From positions 29,720,001-29,784,000 of the forward strand of contig NC_046681.1 of the NCBI RefSeq assembly GCF_009870125.1: DNA of 64,000 nt, in the 5' to 3' direction. Below the pieces are notes generated by a model. The model saw nothing but the letters and a program-made list of their open reading frames with translations, made no database searches and was not told where the DNA came from. Within the stretch, counting starts at the first letter, position 1. Each line of letters begins with the position of its first letter. Position numbers and translations under genes: made by a program. This stretch comes from Drosophila pseudoobscura. Taxonomy: Eukaryota; Arthropoda; Insecta; Diptera; Drosophilidae. Below are positions 12,841 through 23,063 of the stretch, piece after piece.

Positions 12841-14037
12841 TTAGAGGAAGAAGCGTCGTCGGGACTCCATGGCATGTCGTTTGTTACTAATTATCCAGGC
12901 ATAGTCCCCAGTTTTGCTGTCAAATGTTCCCTCCTGAAGCGAGCGCAGCTTGAGCGTGAACCTGGGCCCCAATTCGCGAAGCTTCACGCGCTTTCCTTCT
13001 TTGGAGAACTCGTAGCGATGGTGGCGGAAGAATATGTAATCGCGTTGATTGTGAAACGTTGCCGCGCGCCGGCCCTTGAACTCTGGATCGTGATGGAAAA
13101 GGGCGCCAAGCATACGGCCGACTGTGAGACCCAAGCGCGTTGTGAAGTTGGTTAGAATCACCTCGGGCCTATGCTTGGTTATCTCCTTGTGATCCCGCTT
13201 GATGTCCGATGTAAGCTTGACGTTCGACAACTTGAAATGTGCCGTGGGGCCGTTAGGCAAGTGGATGACCAACAAACCATTCGGTTTCCTTCTGTCCTCA
13301 TTGATGATGACCACATCTGTGAATTCCTCGCGTTCGGCGCTTTTGCAGATTTTCTTAACTGATGCCTTATTCCGAATCTTAACCAGGGCATTGGGGAATA
13401 TGCGAGACAGCTCCAGGCCAAATTTTCGTGTCTTGGTCACGGGATTGTCGGCGAAGGTAATCAGGACTTTGGGCTCGTACACGCGTTCAAAGTACGAACT
13501 GAAGTCATCGATTTCCAGCTCTTTCTGCAGTTCCTCGTTGTCCGAATCGTTCAGATTGGCCACCTCTGTCTGATCCTTCTCACGCAGGCTTTCAATTGTG
13601 TGGCCCGGATTGACCGGCACGCCAGCCTTGCGACGGGCACGTCTTTCTTGCATCTTCTTCTTGTGCTTCTCCTTCTTCATTTTGCGATAGAGAGCCAAGC
13701 GCTGTTCCTTGTTTCTCATCAAGCTTAGTGGATTGAAAAGAGGAATGCGTGCCTTCTTTTCATCTTCATCATCATCCTCGTTGTCGTCATCGTCATCGTC
13801 ATCCTCATCCTCATCTTCATCTTTGATGGCAGTGTCCTCGGCATCGTCGTCGACAGCACCGTCATCATCTTCCTTTGGCTGTTGTTTGCGTTTGCTAGTA
13901 TGTGGTTCTTCGTCTGTGCTATCGTCCTCTGGGTTTATTTCTTTGTCCTCGGTCTCCTCCTCTGCGAAGCTCGAATCGCTGTCCGAGTCCTCGTCCACTG
14001 GAGGCGGAAGCGGGAGTTTTTTCTTTATTTTAATCAT
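12841..14037 (-). CDS. Rpf1: Ribosome production factor 1 (Brix-domain 60S assembly factor)
   Basis: One uninterrupted frame of 398 residues from the ATG at 14037. Upstream codons in the same frame lack an ATG and include a plausible splice acceptor (TTTTACAG), so MIKIKKK is taken as the start. Residues about 10-105 are highly acidic and low in complexity, with runs of D and E. A Lys/Arg-rich stretch follows (KKEKHKKKMQERRARRKAG), then a Brix domain over about the last 200 residues (LITFADNP; PNGPTAHFKLSN; FTTRLGLTVGRML; RDYIFFRHHRYEF). The family acts in the nucleolus in large-subunit rRNA processing. A minus-strand AATAAA lies at 12801-12796, 40 bp past the stop. It shares a 173-bp head-to-head interval with Mt2. 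Confidence 0.94.
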   Translation of the reverse strand: MIKIKKKLPLPPPVDEDSDSDSSFAEEETEDKEINPEDDSTDEEPHTSKRKQQPKEDDDGAVDDDAEDTAIKDEDEDEDDDDDDDNEDDDEDEKKARIPLFNPLSLMRNKEQRLALYRKMKKEKHKKKMQERRARRKAGVPVNPGHTIESLREKDQTEVANLNDSDNEELQKELEIDDFSSYFERVYEPKVLITFADNPVTKTRKFGLELSRIFPNALVKIRNKASVKKICKSAEREEFTDVVIINEDRRKPNGLLVIHLPNGPTAHFKLSNVKLTSDIKRDHKEITKHRPEVILTNFTTRLGLTVGRMLGALFHHDPEFKGRRAATFHNQRDYIFFRHHRYEFSKEGKRVKLRELGPRFTLKLRSLQEGTFDSKTGDYAWIISNKRHAMESRRRFFL

Positions 14038-14210
14038 TTTTCTGTAAAATAAATTCAAGCCCCGCACGTGTTGATGTTGTTCTTCTTCTTGAAAAATTCA
14101 TTCACATTGGTACGTCGACAATTTTTATTAATAACCTTAATGGGTTAAAGCTGACAGCTGACAAAGTCACTGAAATACAGAATTTCTTCGATATAAAGCA
14201 TTTAAATTTA
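14038..14210. promoter_or_regulatory. Shared divergent promoter, Rpf1 / Mt2
   Basis: Only 173 bp separate the two start codons, which face away from each other, so the interval must hold both promoters and 5' UTRs. It contains a CCTTAATGGGTTAAA word near 14135 and no TATA box that I can see. Confidence 0.6.
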
Positions 14211-15310
14211 ATGGGATTCCGTGTTTTGGAACTATTCAGCGGCATCGGGGGCATGCATTATGCCTTTAAATGTGAGTAGATATTATGTAGGAATGAAAAT
14301 CCTATTGACATTCGTATTGCATTGCAGATGCCCAGCTAGATGGCAATATTGTGGCCGCAATGGATGTCAATACAGTGGCCAATGCTGTTTATAATTTTGC
14401 GCTCAATTGCCATGTGAAGACGAGAAACATTCAAAGCCTCAGTGAGAAAGAGGTCAGCAAGCTGGGAGCTACCATGCTTCTTATGTCGCCGCCGTGTCAG
14501 CCGCACACCCGCCAGGGATTACAAAGGGACACGGAGGACAAGCGATCGGATGCACTCACCCATTTGTGCACTCTCATTCCGCAGTGCGAAACTCTCCAGT
14601 ATATTTTGATGGAAAACGTTAAGGGATTCGAATGCTCTCAAGCTCGAAATCAATTCGTTGAAGCCCTGGAGAAGGCTGGATTCTATTGGCGGGAGTTTAT
14701 ACTGACGCCCACACAATTTAATGTTCCCAATACTCGCTATCGGTACTACTGCATTGCTCGCAAGACTAAAGACTTTGCCTTTGCTGGAGGTAAAATCTGG
14801 GAGGAAATGCCTGAAAGTCCCTCAACCGAACAGTCTGTTTCCCAAATCTCCGCGATCCTTGAGGACAATGTCTCTTGTGAATACCTTGTACCCGACGACG
14901 TTCTAACCAAGCGGGTGTTGGTCATGGACATAATACATCCAACACAAAATAGATCTATGTGCTTTACCAAAGGCTATACGCACTATACTGAAGGCACGGG
15001 CTCGGCCTTTACACCGCTTTCTAAGGAGGAGTCCCATCGTATATTTGAGTTGGTGAAAGAAATCGACAATAATAACCAGGATACCAGTAGTAGCTCTGAG
15101 GATGTGCGGCAGCGACGTTTGGATCTCCTGCGACAAATAAAACTACGTTACTTCACACCCCGGGAAGTGGCACGGCTGATGAGTTTTCCCGAGGAGTTTG
15201 CCTTTCCCCCTGAAACAACAAATCGACAAAAGTACCGGCTGCTCGGCAACAGCATTAACGTTAAAGTTGTTGGTGAATTGATTAAACTGTTGATCGCAAC
15301 AAAGCAGTAG
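14211..15310 (+). CDS. Mt2: DNMT2-type tRNA(Asp) cytosine-5 methyltransferase
   Basis: Two exons (14211-14271, 14328-15310; GT-AG, phase 1) encode 347 residues, against 345 in D. melanogaster. Motif I is VLELFSGIGGMHYAF near the N-terminus. Motif IV is PPCQPHTRQG with the catalytic Cys at about residue 77. The ENVKGFE motif VI follows, then the Dnmt2-specific CFTKGYTHYTEGTG, and the C-terminal motifs RLMSFPE and QKYRLLGNSINVKVVGEL. All catalytic motifs look intact. The enzyme methylates C38 of tRNA-Asp using SAM; it is the only DNMT-family gene known in Drosophila. Its neighbours agree with the known 33B-C locus. Confidence 0.97.
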
Positions 15311-15884
15311 AAAAAACTGTCCCATGTTCCGCCGTTTCAAAAAAAAAAATCGTTGGTACTGTTTTTGTCAAAATGTTGCCACGGCTCTACTTTATACCCG
15401 GTACTCAGTCAGTATATGTATATGTGAGCTTATGATTTATGCAACTTGATCATGATTAACTTGTAACTGTCATCATGAGCCAGCCACGCTTTGCAACGCT
15501 TTTTTCGCTTTCAGAGTTTGGTTTCTGTTGTTTTTCATCACTTTTCCATGTCCTGCGCTGCTCTGGTGATTTTCTCACTTTAAAGTAGTTGGCGGTCGCG
15601 AACTTTTTTTTAACTGGGCGCCCTACGGTGGACTCAGCTGTTTGAGTGTTGCCGGATTGGATTGATACTGCATCCACGATCGCATGCATCCCGCCAGCAG
15701 CTGGTACATTATTTATTTACCTGTTCTTTTTACGACGTACGACCTATGTGCTTCGCATGTGCATGCATTACCGACATCGTCTTCCCTCATGCACGATGCT
15801 TTACCTCATCGGCTTTGGGTAAGTTGTCCTTGTTTACCCCATTTTCATAATTTCCATTGATAATTTTTTCTTGGATCTTCTCTT
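15311..15884. other. Non-coding interval between Mt2 and the palindrome
   Basis: Mt2 3' flank. It contains A and T homopolymers (near 15341 and 15605) and a TATACCCGGTACTCAGT word near 15393. No coding segment or RNA gene is supportable. Confidence 0.5.
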
Positions 15885-15978
15885 ATTTTTCAAATCAAGG
15901 ATTTTCTGACGATCCCAGGAAGCTGTCGCACGCCTAGATCAGACCACAAATAATGAAGAAATCAAAATATGTTTGCAT

Positions 15979-16271
15979 CATGAAATTTGCCAAAAATCGG
16001 ACTCATTTTCATAGGCTGTTCGACAGTATGGATCCTCTCGATCCTGACAGAGTTGGTCCTTCAACAATCGTCCCATAAATAGTCGAGATATAGCCTTTTG
16101 AAGATTTCGATTTTGCATTTCATTAGAGTACTGGTTTTTTCTGAACGCCATTTCTTTGCTATGCTGCAGCCGATCTGAGTGCGGCATGTCTTTTCGTGAT
16201 CGGGAGGGTCCTGCCAATCGACTGCCATCGGAAAAAGGGACATCCCTTTTTTCACGATTTTCGCAAAAACG
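15979..16271. repeat. Outer 320-bp-family repeat copy, left arm
   Basis: About one diverged unit of the same family as the array at 17638-18596, recognised by CATTAGAGTACTGG, GATCGGGAGGGTCC and TCACGATTTTCGCAAAAA. It borders gene fragment X on the outer side. The mirror copy is at about 23638-23935. Confidence 0.8.
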
Positions 16272-16294
16272 AAACGAAGATTTCGTCGTTTTTT

Positions 16295-16845
16295 ATGAGG
16301 GCGCTGGACTCGGACCGATCCAGCAAAGGTTCTGCCTTACCAAATAAGGTGCCCGAGGACTATGAGAAAATGTTCGAGACGATCGTGAAGGTCACCAAGG
16401 AAATGGTTGACTTTCGTAAGTAGTATACGTGATGCTGTATCCCACTCTGGCCATTGCTTACCTGCAAATGGTGTGGAGCGGAAAGTAGCAGAGGGCTATA
16501 TCCTTCGTGGGTGGGAACAAACACGAGCTGGACGATTCGTACAAGAGGCGCATCGAAAAGCTGAAGCTGATCCGCAAGCCACTGGACGTGCCACAAAGAG
16601 CCCTGGAACAGCTATCTGGTGCGGACAAAGTGAAGTTCTGCATGTTCAGAAGCACCTTCAACCTATTCAAGGTACCCCAATCGCAGCTTTGGTCGAATGG
16701 GCACCTGAATCGGCTTTTGGTCCACTTCGAAATCCTAACTTACACTGACGACAGGATGCCCCAGGAGCGGATTCTCTGCTGTCTAAAAATAAAATTGTTT
16801 TGTTTACAGAAAAAAACGAGGAAATACGAATATTCCAGTCTATAA
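16295..16845 (+). pseudogene. Unrecognised gene fragment X, left-arm copy (probably broken)
   Basis: Two protein-like open segments lie either side of a plausible short intron. The first (16295-16415) begins MRALDSDRSSKGS and includes VPEDYEKMFETIVKV. The second (from about 16489) includes RRIEKLKLIRKPLDVP and RALEQLSGADKVKFC. I do not recognise the family. A strong donor (C|GTAAGT at 16416) and an acceptor (TAG or CAG near 16488-16491) are present, but the phases disagree by one base. A possible third exon from 16755, with a CTAAC branch-like word before it, reaches AATAAA at 16788-16793 without a stop codon. These signs suggest a decayed copy that was broken before the arms were duplicated. 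It is convergent with the basic-protein gene next to it and is transcribed toward the palindrome centre. Confidence 0.45.
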
Positions 16846-16887
16846 AACTCGACTTCGACACGTGTAATTTTCTTTGGTTCTTTTTAG

Positions 16888-17459
16888 TCAAATTTCTTGA
16901 GGATCATCATCAGTCTTCTTGCACTTTGACTTGTTGGATTTGCGGGATTTGCGAGACTTGCGGGGTGGCTTTGAGCAGCTTTTCTTGGACCTCCTGCTTT
17001 TGCGCTTTTTGCAATCCGACTTCTTGCGTCTGCGCTTTTCACAACTCGCCTTCTTGGGCTTACTTTTAGCACAGCTGGGCTCGCTTTTACGCGTCCAGAA
17101 ACATTCCTCCTCGTCCAGGGAGGAATCAGTCGACACTACTGCAGAAGCTGTTGTGCTGGCTATGGCATCCTGTTCAGTGCAGAGCAAGCTGCTGCTGTTG
17201 CCTTGCTTAATGCGTCCTATGGAGCTTGCAGGTCGATAGTCAGGCTGTAGGGTGCAAAAGGGAACTGCTGCACTCATTAGTGGATTTAAATGCGCAAAGA
17301 ACTCACCCCACGGTACCGAGCTCTGTGGCCTGGGGACATCGCACGCCAACGCTGCGCTGCGACGTGTACCACCCTCTGTCCGTGGTATATGGATCCAAAC
17401 CGGCGTTTGCAGTCCCGCAGGTAATTTAAATATGCGTTAACATAGCTCATCTTAGACAT
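16888..17459 (-). CDS. Sperm nuclear basic protein-like (MST-HMG/protamine-like), left-arm copy
   Basis: Exons 17459-17307 and 17244-16888 (GT-AG intron of 62 bp, phase 0) encode 169 residues, with the same predicted protein as the right-arm copy. Exon 1 is an HMG-box-like fold segment (MSYVNAYLNYLRDCKRRF, then AAQRWRAMSPGHRARYR). Exon 2 has a Ser/Thr-rich acidic linker (SLDEEE) and then a tail of about 65 residues very rich in Lys, Arg and Ser with six Cys (for example KKSDCKKRKSRRSKKSC). This composition matches fly protamine-like sperm chromatin proteins, such as the Mst35B, Mst77F and Mst33A families, which replace histones in spermatids. The exact orthologue is unknown to me. The frame is intact. 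The gene is transcribed away from the palindrome centre. Confidence 0.8.
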
Positions 17460-17637
17460 TTTTCATAAAACCAAAGAATAAACAACAAAAATTTGGAAAA
17501 ATTACAATAAAAATACTAGTACTAATTATTTGAAATAAAAAAAAAGGAAATTTGTAGCTACAGATGTTGCTCGTACAGAGAACAACCTTCAACTAAACTG
17601 AGTCCTGGGCGTGGCTTTGCTTTCGATCCGACATAAC

Positions 17638-18705
17638 ATTTCATTAGAATACTGGGTTTTTCTGAACGCTATATCTCTGCTATACGGCAGCCGATCGGAG
17701 TGCGGCATGTCTTTTCGTGATCGGGAGGGTCCTGCCAATCGACTGCCATCGGAAAAAGGGACATCCCTTTTTTCACGATTTTCGCAAAAAATCATGATGG
17801 TTACATCATTAAATTTGCCAAAAATCGGCCTCATTTTCATAGTCGAGATTTTGATGCTGTTCGACAGTCTGGACCCTCACGATCCTGGGAGAGTTGGTCC
17901 TTCAACAATCGTCCCATAAATAGTCGAGATATAGCCTTTTGAAGATTTAGATTTTGCATTTCAGTAGAGTACTGGTTTTTTCTGAACGCTATATCTCTGC
18001 TATACGGCAGCCGATCGGAGTGCAGTATGTATTCTTGCGATCGGGCCAGTCCTCCCAATCGACTGCCATCGGAAAAAGGGACATCCATTTTTTCACGATT
18101 TTCGCAAAAAATCATGATGGTTACATCATTAAATTTGCCAAAAATCGGACTCATTTTCATAGTCGAGATTTTGATGCTGTTCGACAGTCTAGACCCTCAC
18201 GATCCTGGGAGAGTTGGTCCTTCAACAATCGTCCCATAAATAGTCGAGATATAGCCTTTTGAAGATTTAGATTTTGTATTTCATTAGAGTACTGGTTCTT
18301 TCTGAACGCTATATCTCTGCTATACGGCAGCCGATCGGAGTGCAGTATGTATTCTTGCGATCGGGCCAGTCCTCCCAATCGACTGCCATCGGAAAAAGGG
18401 ACATCCATTTTTTCACGATTTTCGCAAAAAATCATGATGGTTACATCATTAAATTTGCCAAAAATCGGCCTCATTTTCATAGTCGAGATTTTGATGCTGT
18501 TCGACAGTCTGGACTCTCACGATCCTGAGAGAGTTGGTCCTTCAACAATCGTCCCATAAATAGTCGAGATATAGCCTTTTGAAGATTTAGATTTTATATT
18601 TCATTAGAGTACTGGTTTTTTCTGAACGCCATCGCCGGAGCCGATCGGAGTGCGGCATGTCTTTTCGTGATCGGGAGGGTCCCGCCAATCGACTGCCATC
18701 GGAAC
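17638..18705. repeat. 320-bp tandem repeat array, left arm (3 full units + partial)
   Basis: Units start at 17638, 17957 and 18277 (steps of 319-320 bp), each opening with TTTCAGTAGAGTACTGG or a variant. A partial unit runs from 18597 to about 18705. Neighbouring units differ at only a few bases; the middle ones share a GTATGTATTCTTGCGATCGG variant, against GGCATGTCTTTTCGTGATCGG in the first. The mirrored right-arm array has one full unit plus the partial. The repeat also borders the gene block on its outer side. It has no coding capacity that I trust. Confidence 0.93.
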
Positions 18706-19168
18706 ACCGATTCGCTTGTTTAGCAGGGGCATCACCTTTTTTGTCTTCCGGTCATATGAGCGAGTGGGTGCTCGATGACGGCTGTCCACTCCAGGAGTCT
18801 GACCGACTGACATCGTGAACCCCCGCTGGCTCCTGCGCACGTGGCCACGATGCCGTGCGAACCTCGGGACATGATTCTTGTCACGCGAGGCTGTGGCTTT
18901 CTGTCTGACATTTTGGTCCGGCCACTGCTACGGCCCTCTTCCTTGCATGCCACGCTGTTTTCTTCGTCTTTCCAGTTCGCTCGCTGTCGGTAACTCCTCG
19001 TCCTCTGTGGCAGCCACTGGCTGGCCTGTCCTGATGACGCTGCTATATATAATTGTGGATATATTTTTAATTCTATCTTCCTTCACAGAGAACTTACATA
19101 TGTACCCTACGCTTTGCCACAAACCATGTCGTATCTGATTTGACCCAGCCAGATGGTCCTATCCAAGC

Positions 19169-19309
19169 ATGAGCGAGGCGTTTTCGAGTCAGACCGAGTA
19201 TCCCATTGCAAGATTCATACCTAACAAGCCATCGTCATCCTTCAACATGGTGATCGACAACAAGGACTTTGGCTATGGCCACCAAGGGAGGCACTACGCG
19301 GGACGCTAG
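19169..19309 (+). CDS. Possible 46-codon coding end, left-arm copy (uncertain)
   Basis: A short frame starts MSEAFSSQTEYPIARF and ends GYGHQGRHYAGR. A strong splice acceptor (pyrimidine tract then TTCACAG near 19087) lies upstream and an AATAAA at about 19391 downstream, so this could be the last exon of a longer gene. The frame is closed by TGA just upstream, at 19136. I do not recognise it. The opposite strand over 18732-19122 also has long open, Arg-rich frames with its own GT-AG intron, so the true coding strand is unclear. Confidence 0.3.
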   Translation: MSEAFSSQTEYPIARFIPNKPSSSFNMVIDNKDFGYGHQGRHYAGR

Positions 19310-19409
19310 ATACACGCATCTATTCATTTAGATAGTACGTAAAAAATGTTTTCCACTTGTTTATTTATTTATACTAAGCTAAGTTTTGATGAATAAAACT
19401 ATTGAAAAA

Positions 19410-20115
19410 TCATCCTTGCTGTATCCTTAATCGGGGAAACTATCTCGATTGCAAAAAGGCGCGGCACGCCGAAATCGGTTCGCAAATAGCGGAGAAAACT
19501 AAATATTTGTAGTTGGGGAAAATGTCCTTGATCCTTGATAAGGACTAGCAAATCAGGGACATTTTTCCGATCACAGGGAGCCATCGCAGGCTCAGAGCGG
19601 TCCACAAATAGCCGAAAAAACTAAACATGTATGGCTGGGGTTTTTGGAGTCCTTATCAAAGGATCAAGGACATATATCTGATCAGAGGAAGCCAGGGCAC
19701 GCCCCGATCGGGCCACAAATAAAGGAGAAAACAAGATATATAGGTCTGGGGACAATATCCTTGATCCTTGGTCCTTGATAAGGACTGCATTAGATCAAGG
19801 ATGCTATTCCGAACACAGAAAGATGACGCATGTCCCGATCGGGCCACAAAAAGCCGGGACACTAGATGTGTATGGTTGGGGCGGTTGATGTCCTTACCGA
19901 AGGATCAAGGATCAAGATCTGAGCACGTGGTTCCTTGGCACGTCCCGATCGAACCTAAAATAATGGCAAAAACAATATATATACGTCTGGAGTAAATATC
20001 CTTTATCCATGGTCCTTGACGAGGACTCCATCAAATCAGGGACATTTTTCCGATCACAGGAAGTCGTCGCACGTCCCGATCGGGCCTCAAATAACGGAGA
20101 AAACAAATATAGGCT
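19410..20115. repeat. About 120-bp satellite-like repeat, left inner arm
   Basis: Six or so diverged tandem units of about 120 bp share CGATCGGGCCACAAATAA, GGAGAAAACAA and alternating CCTTGATCCTTGATAAGGA words. They lead into the palindrome spacer. The same consensus recurs as single copies at the outer ends of both arms (about 15890-15965 and 23965-24040). Confidence 0.85.
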
Positions 20116-20229
20116 GTAATTTGTTATTTTTGAAAATGTAGTTCAAGAAATCACCGATAGGGGCACCCCCGTACAAATAAAATAGCTCGCGTCAAATGGC
20201 TGGGATACCAGGCGAACAGAAATCAGCAG

Positions 20230-20306
20230 AAGGTCGATGATTTTTTTTAATTTCGAGCCCCCTAAGGTATGCTGCGAAAATTTTTTGCAGTTCCTACAGT
20301 TGCTTG
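20230..20306. other. Palindrome spacer (loop)
   Basis: The 77 bp between the last clearly pairing words (AATCAGCAG at 20221-20229 and CTGCTGATT at 20307-20315). It includes a T8 run near 20241 and has no gene. The flanking 100 bp pair imperfectly, so arm homogenisation seems to stop here. Confidence 0.8.
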
Positions 20307-20432
20307 CTGCTGATTTCTGTTTGCCTGGTATCCCATCCAGATTTTGGCCATTTGACGCGAGTTTTTCTCTTTTGTACGGTGGCGCCGCTATCGGCGAATT
20401 CTTGAACTACATTTTCAAAAATAACAAATTAC

Positions 20433-21140
20433 AGCCTAGATTTGTTTTCTCCGTTATTTGAGGCCCGATCGGGACGTGCGACGACTTCCTGTGATCGGAA
20501 AAATGTCCCTGATTTGATGGAGTCCTCGTCAAGGACCATGGATAAAGGATATTTACTCCAGACGTATATATATTGTTTTTGCCATTATTTTAGGTTCGAT
20601 CGGGTCGTGCCAAGGAACCACGTGCTCAGATCTTGATCCTTGATCCTTCGGTAAGGACATCAACCGCCCCAACCATACATATCTAGTTTCCCGGCTTTTT
20701 GTGGCCAGATCGGGACAGGCGTCATATTTCTGTGCTCGGAATAGCATCCTTGATCTAATGCAGTCCTTATCAATGACCAAGGATCAAGGATATTGTCCCC
20801 AGACCTATAAATCTTGTTTTCTCCTTTATTTGTGGCCCGATCGGGGCGTGCCCTGGCTTCCCCTGATCAGATATATGTCCTTGATCCTTTGATAAGGACT
20901 CCAAAAACCCCAGCCATACATGTTTAGTTTTTTCGGCTATTTGTGGACCGATCTGAGCCTGCGATGGCTCCCTGTGATCGGAAAAATGTCCCTGATTTGC
21001 TAGTCCTTATCAAGGATCAAGGACATTTTCCCCAACTACAAATATTTAGTTTTCTCCGCTATTTGCGAACCGATTTCGGCGTGCCGCGCCTTTTTGCAAT
21101 CGAGATAGTTTCCCCGATTAAGGATACAGCAAGGATGATT
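20433..21140. repeat. About 120-bp satellite-like repeat, right inner arm
   Basis: Mirror image of the array at 19410-20115, with several base differences from it, making this one of the more diverged parts of the two arms. A transcript crossing the spacer would pair these two arrays into a long stem. Confidence 0.85.
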
Positions 21141-21238
21141 TTTCAATAGTTTTATTAATCAAAACTTAGCTTAGTATAAATAAATAAACAAGTGGAAAAT
21201 ATTTTTAAAGTACTATCTAAATGAATGGATGCGTGTAT

Positions 21239-21379
21239 CTAGCGTCCCGCGTAGGGCCTCCCTTGGTGGCCATAGTCAAAGTCCTTGTTGTCGATCACCA
21301 TGTTGAAGGATGACGATGGCTTGTTAGGTATGAATCTTGCAATGGGATACTCGGTCTGACTCGAAAACGCCTCGCTCAT
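21239..21379 (-). CDS. Possible 46-codon coding end, right-arm copy (uncertain)
   Basis: Mirror of the 19169-19309 frame with the same start and stop. One residue differs near the end (RPYAGR in place of RHYAGR). On the plus strand, 21426-21944 holds Arg/Lys-rich open frames with a possible intron (donor GTAAGT near 21451, acceptor TATAGCAG near 21509); one of these frames has a single TAG. Neither strand is recognised. Confidence 0.3.
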   Translation of the reverse strand: MSEAFSSQTEYPIARFIPNKPSSSFNMVIDNKDFDYGHQGRPYAGR

Positions 21380-21842
21380 GCTTGGATAGGACCGTCTGGC
21401 TGGGTCAAATCAGATACGACATGGTTTGTGGCAAAGCGTAGGGTACATATGTAAGTTCTCTGTGAAGGAAGATAGAATTAAAAATATATCCACAATTATA
21501 TATAGCAGCGTCATCAGGACAGGCCAGCCAGTGGCTGCCACAGAGGACGAGGAGTTACCGACAGCGAGCGAACTGGAAAGACGAAGAAAACAGCGTGGCA
21601 TGCAAGGAAGAGGGCCGTAGCAGTGGCCGGACCAAAATGTCAGACAGAAAGCCACAGCCTCGCGTGACAAGAATCATGTCCCGAGGTTCGCACGGCATCG
21701 TGGCCACGTGCGCAGGAGCCAGCGGGGGTTCACGATGTCAGTCGGTCAGACTCCTGGAGTGGACAGCCGTCATCGAGCACCCACTCGCTCATATGACCGG
21801 AAGACAAAAAAGGTGATGCCCCTGCTAAACAAGCGAATCGGT

Positions 21843-22270
21843 GTTCCGATGGCAGTCGATTGGCGGGACCCTCCCGATCACGAAAAGACATGCCGCACTC
21901 CGATCGGCTCCGGCGATGGCGTTCAGAAAAAACCAGTACTCTAATGAAATATAAAATCTAAATCTTCAAAAGGCTATATCTCGACTATTTATGGGACGAT
22001 TGTTGAAGGACCAACTCTCTCAGGATCGTGAGAGTCCAGACTGTCGAACAGCATCAAAATCTCGACTATGAAAATGAGGCCGATTTTTGGCAAATTTAAT
22101 GATGTAACCATCATGATTTTTTGCGAAAATCGTGAAAAAAGGGATGTCCCTTTTTCCGATGGCAGTCGATTGGCAGGACCCTCCCGATCACGAAAAGACA
22201 TGCCGCACTCCGATCGGCTGCCGTATAGCAGAGATATAGCGTTCAGAAAAACCCAGTATTCTAATGAAAT
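21843..22270. repeat. 320-bp repeat, right arm (one full unit + partial)
   Basis: Mirror of the left-arm array with two fewer units. Partial unit about 21843-21951, full unit to 22270. This copy-number difference is the main structural asymmetry between the arms. Confidence 0.92.
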
Positions 22271-22449
22271 GTTATGTCGGATCGAAAGCAAAGCCACGCC
22301 CAGGACTCAGTTTAGTTGAAGGTTGTTCTCTGTACGAGCAACATCTGTAGCTACAAATTTCCTTTTTTTTTTATTTCAAATAATTAGTACTAGTATTTTT
22401 ATTGTAATTTTTCCAAATTTTTGTTGTTTATTCTTTGGTTTTATGAAAA

Positions 22450-23021
22450 ATGTCTAAGATGAGCTATGTTAACGCATATTTAAATTACCTGCGGGACTGC
22501 AAACGCCGGTTTGGATCCATATACCACGGACAGAGGGTGGTACACGTCGCAGCGCAGCGTTGGCGTGCGATGTCCCCAGGCCACAGAGCTCGGTACCGTG
22601 GGGTGAGTTCTTTGCGCATTTAAATCCACTAATGAGTGCAGCAGTTCCCTTTTGCACCCTACAGCCTGACTATCGACCTGCAAGCTCCATAGGACGCATT
22701 AAGCAAGGCAACAGCAGCAGCTTGCTCTGCACTGAACAGGATGCCATAGCCAGCACAACAGCTTCTGCAGTAGTGTCGACTGATTCCTCCCTGGACGAGG
22801 AGGAATGTTTCTGGACGCGTAAAAGCGAGCCCAGCTGTGCTAAAAGTAAGCCCAAGAAGGCGAGTTGTGAAAAGCGCAGACGCAAGAAGTCGGATTGCAA
22901 AAAGCGCAAAAGCAGGAGGTCCAAGAAAAGCTGCTCAAAGCCACCCCGCAAGTCTCGCAAATCCCGCAAATCCAACAAGTCAAAGTGCAAGAAGACTGAT
23001 GATGATCCTCAAGAAATTTGA
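22450..23021 (+). CDS. Sperm nuclear basic protein-like (MST-HMG/protamine-like), right-arm copy
   Basis: Exons 22450-22602 and 22665-23021 encode 169 residues with the same predicted protein as the left-arm gene. The HMG-like exon contains a helix with WRAMSP, and the tail is Lys/Arg/Ser/Cys-rich and ends KTDDDPQEI. The start is the first ATG (MSKMSYVN); a second ATG lies three codons downstream. The intron is 62 bp with clean GTGAGT and CTACAG ends. The gene is divergent from its twin about 5 kb away and faces away from the palindrome centre. Identical intact copies argue for purifying selection, gene conversion or very recent duplication; sequence alone cannot choose. Expression is expected in the male germ line, by family. 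Confidence 0.8.
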
Positions 23022-23063
23022 CTAAAAAGAACCAAAGAAAATTACACGTGTCGAAGTCGAGTT

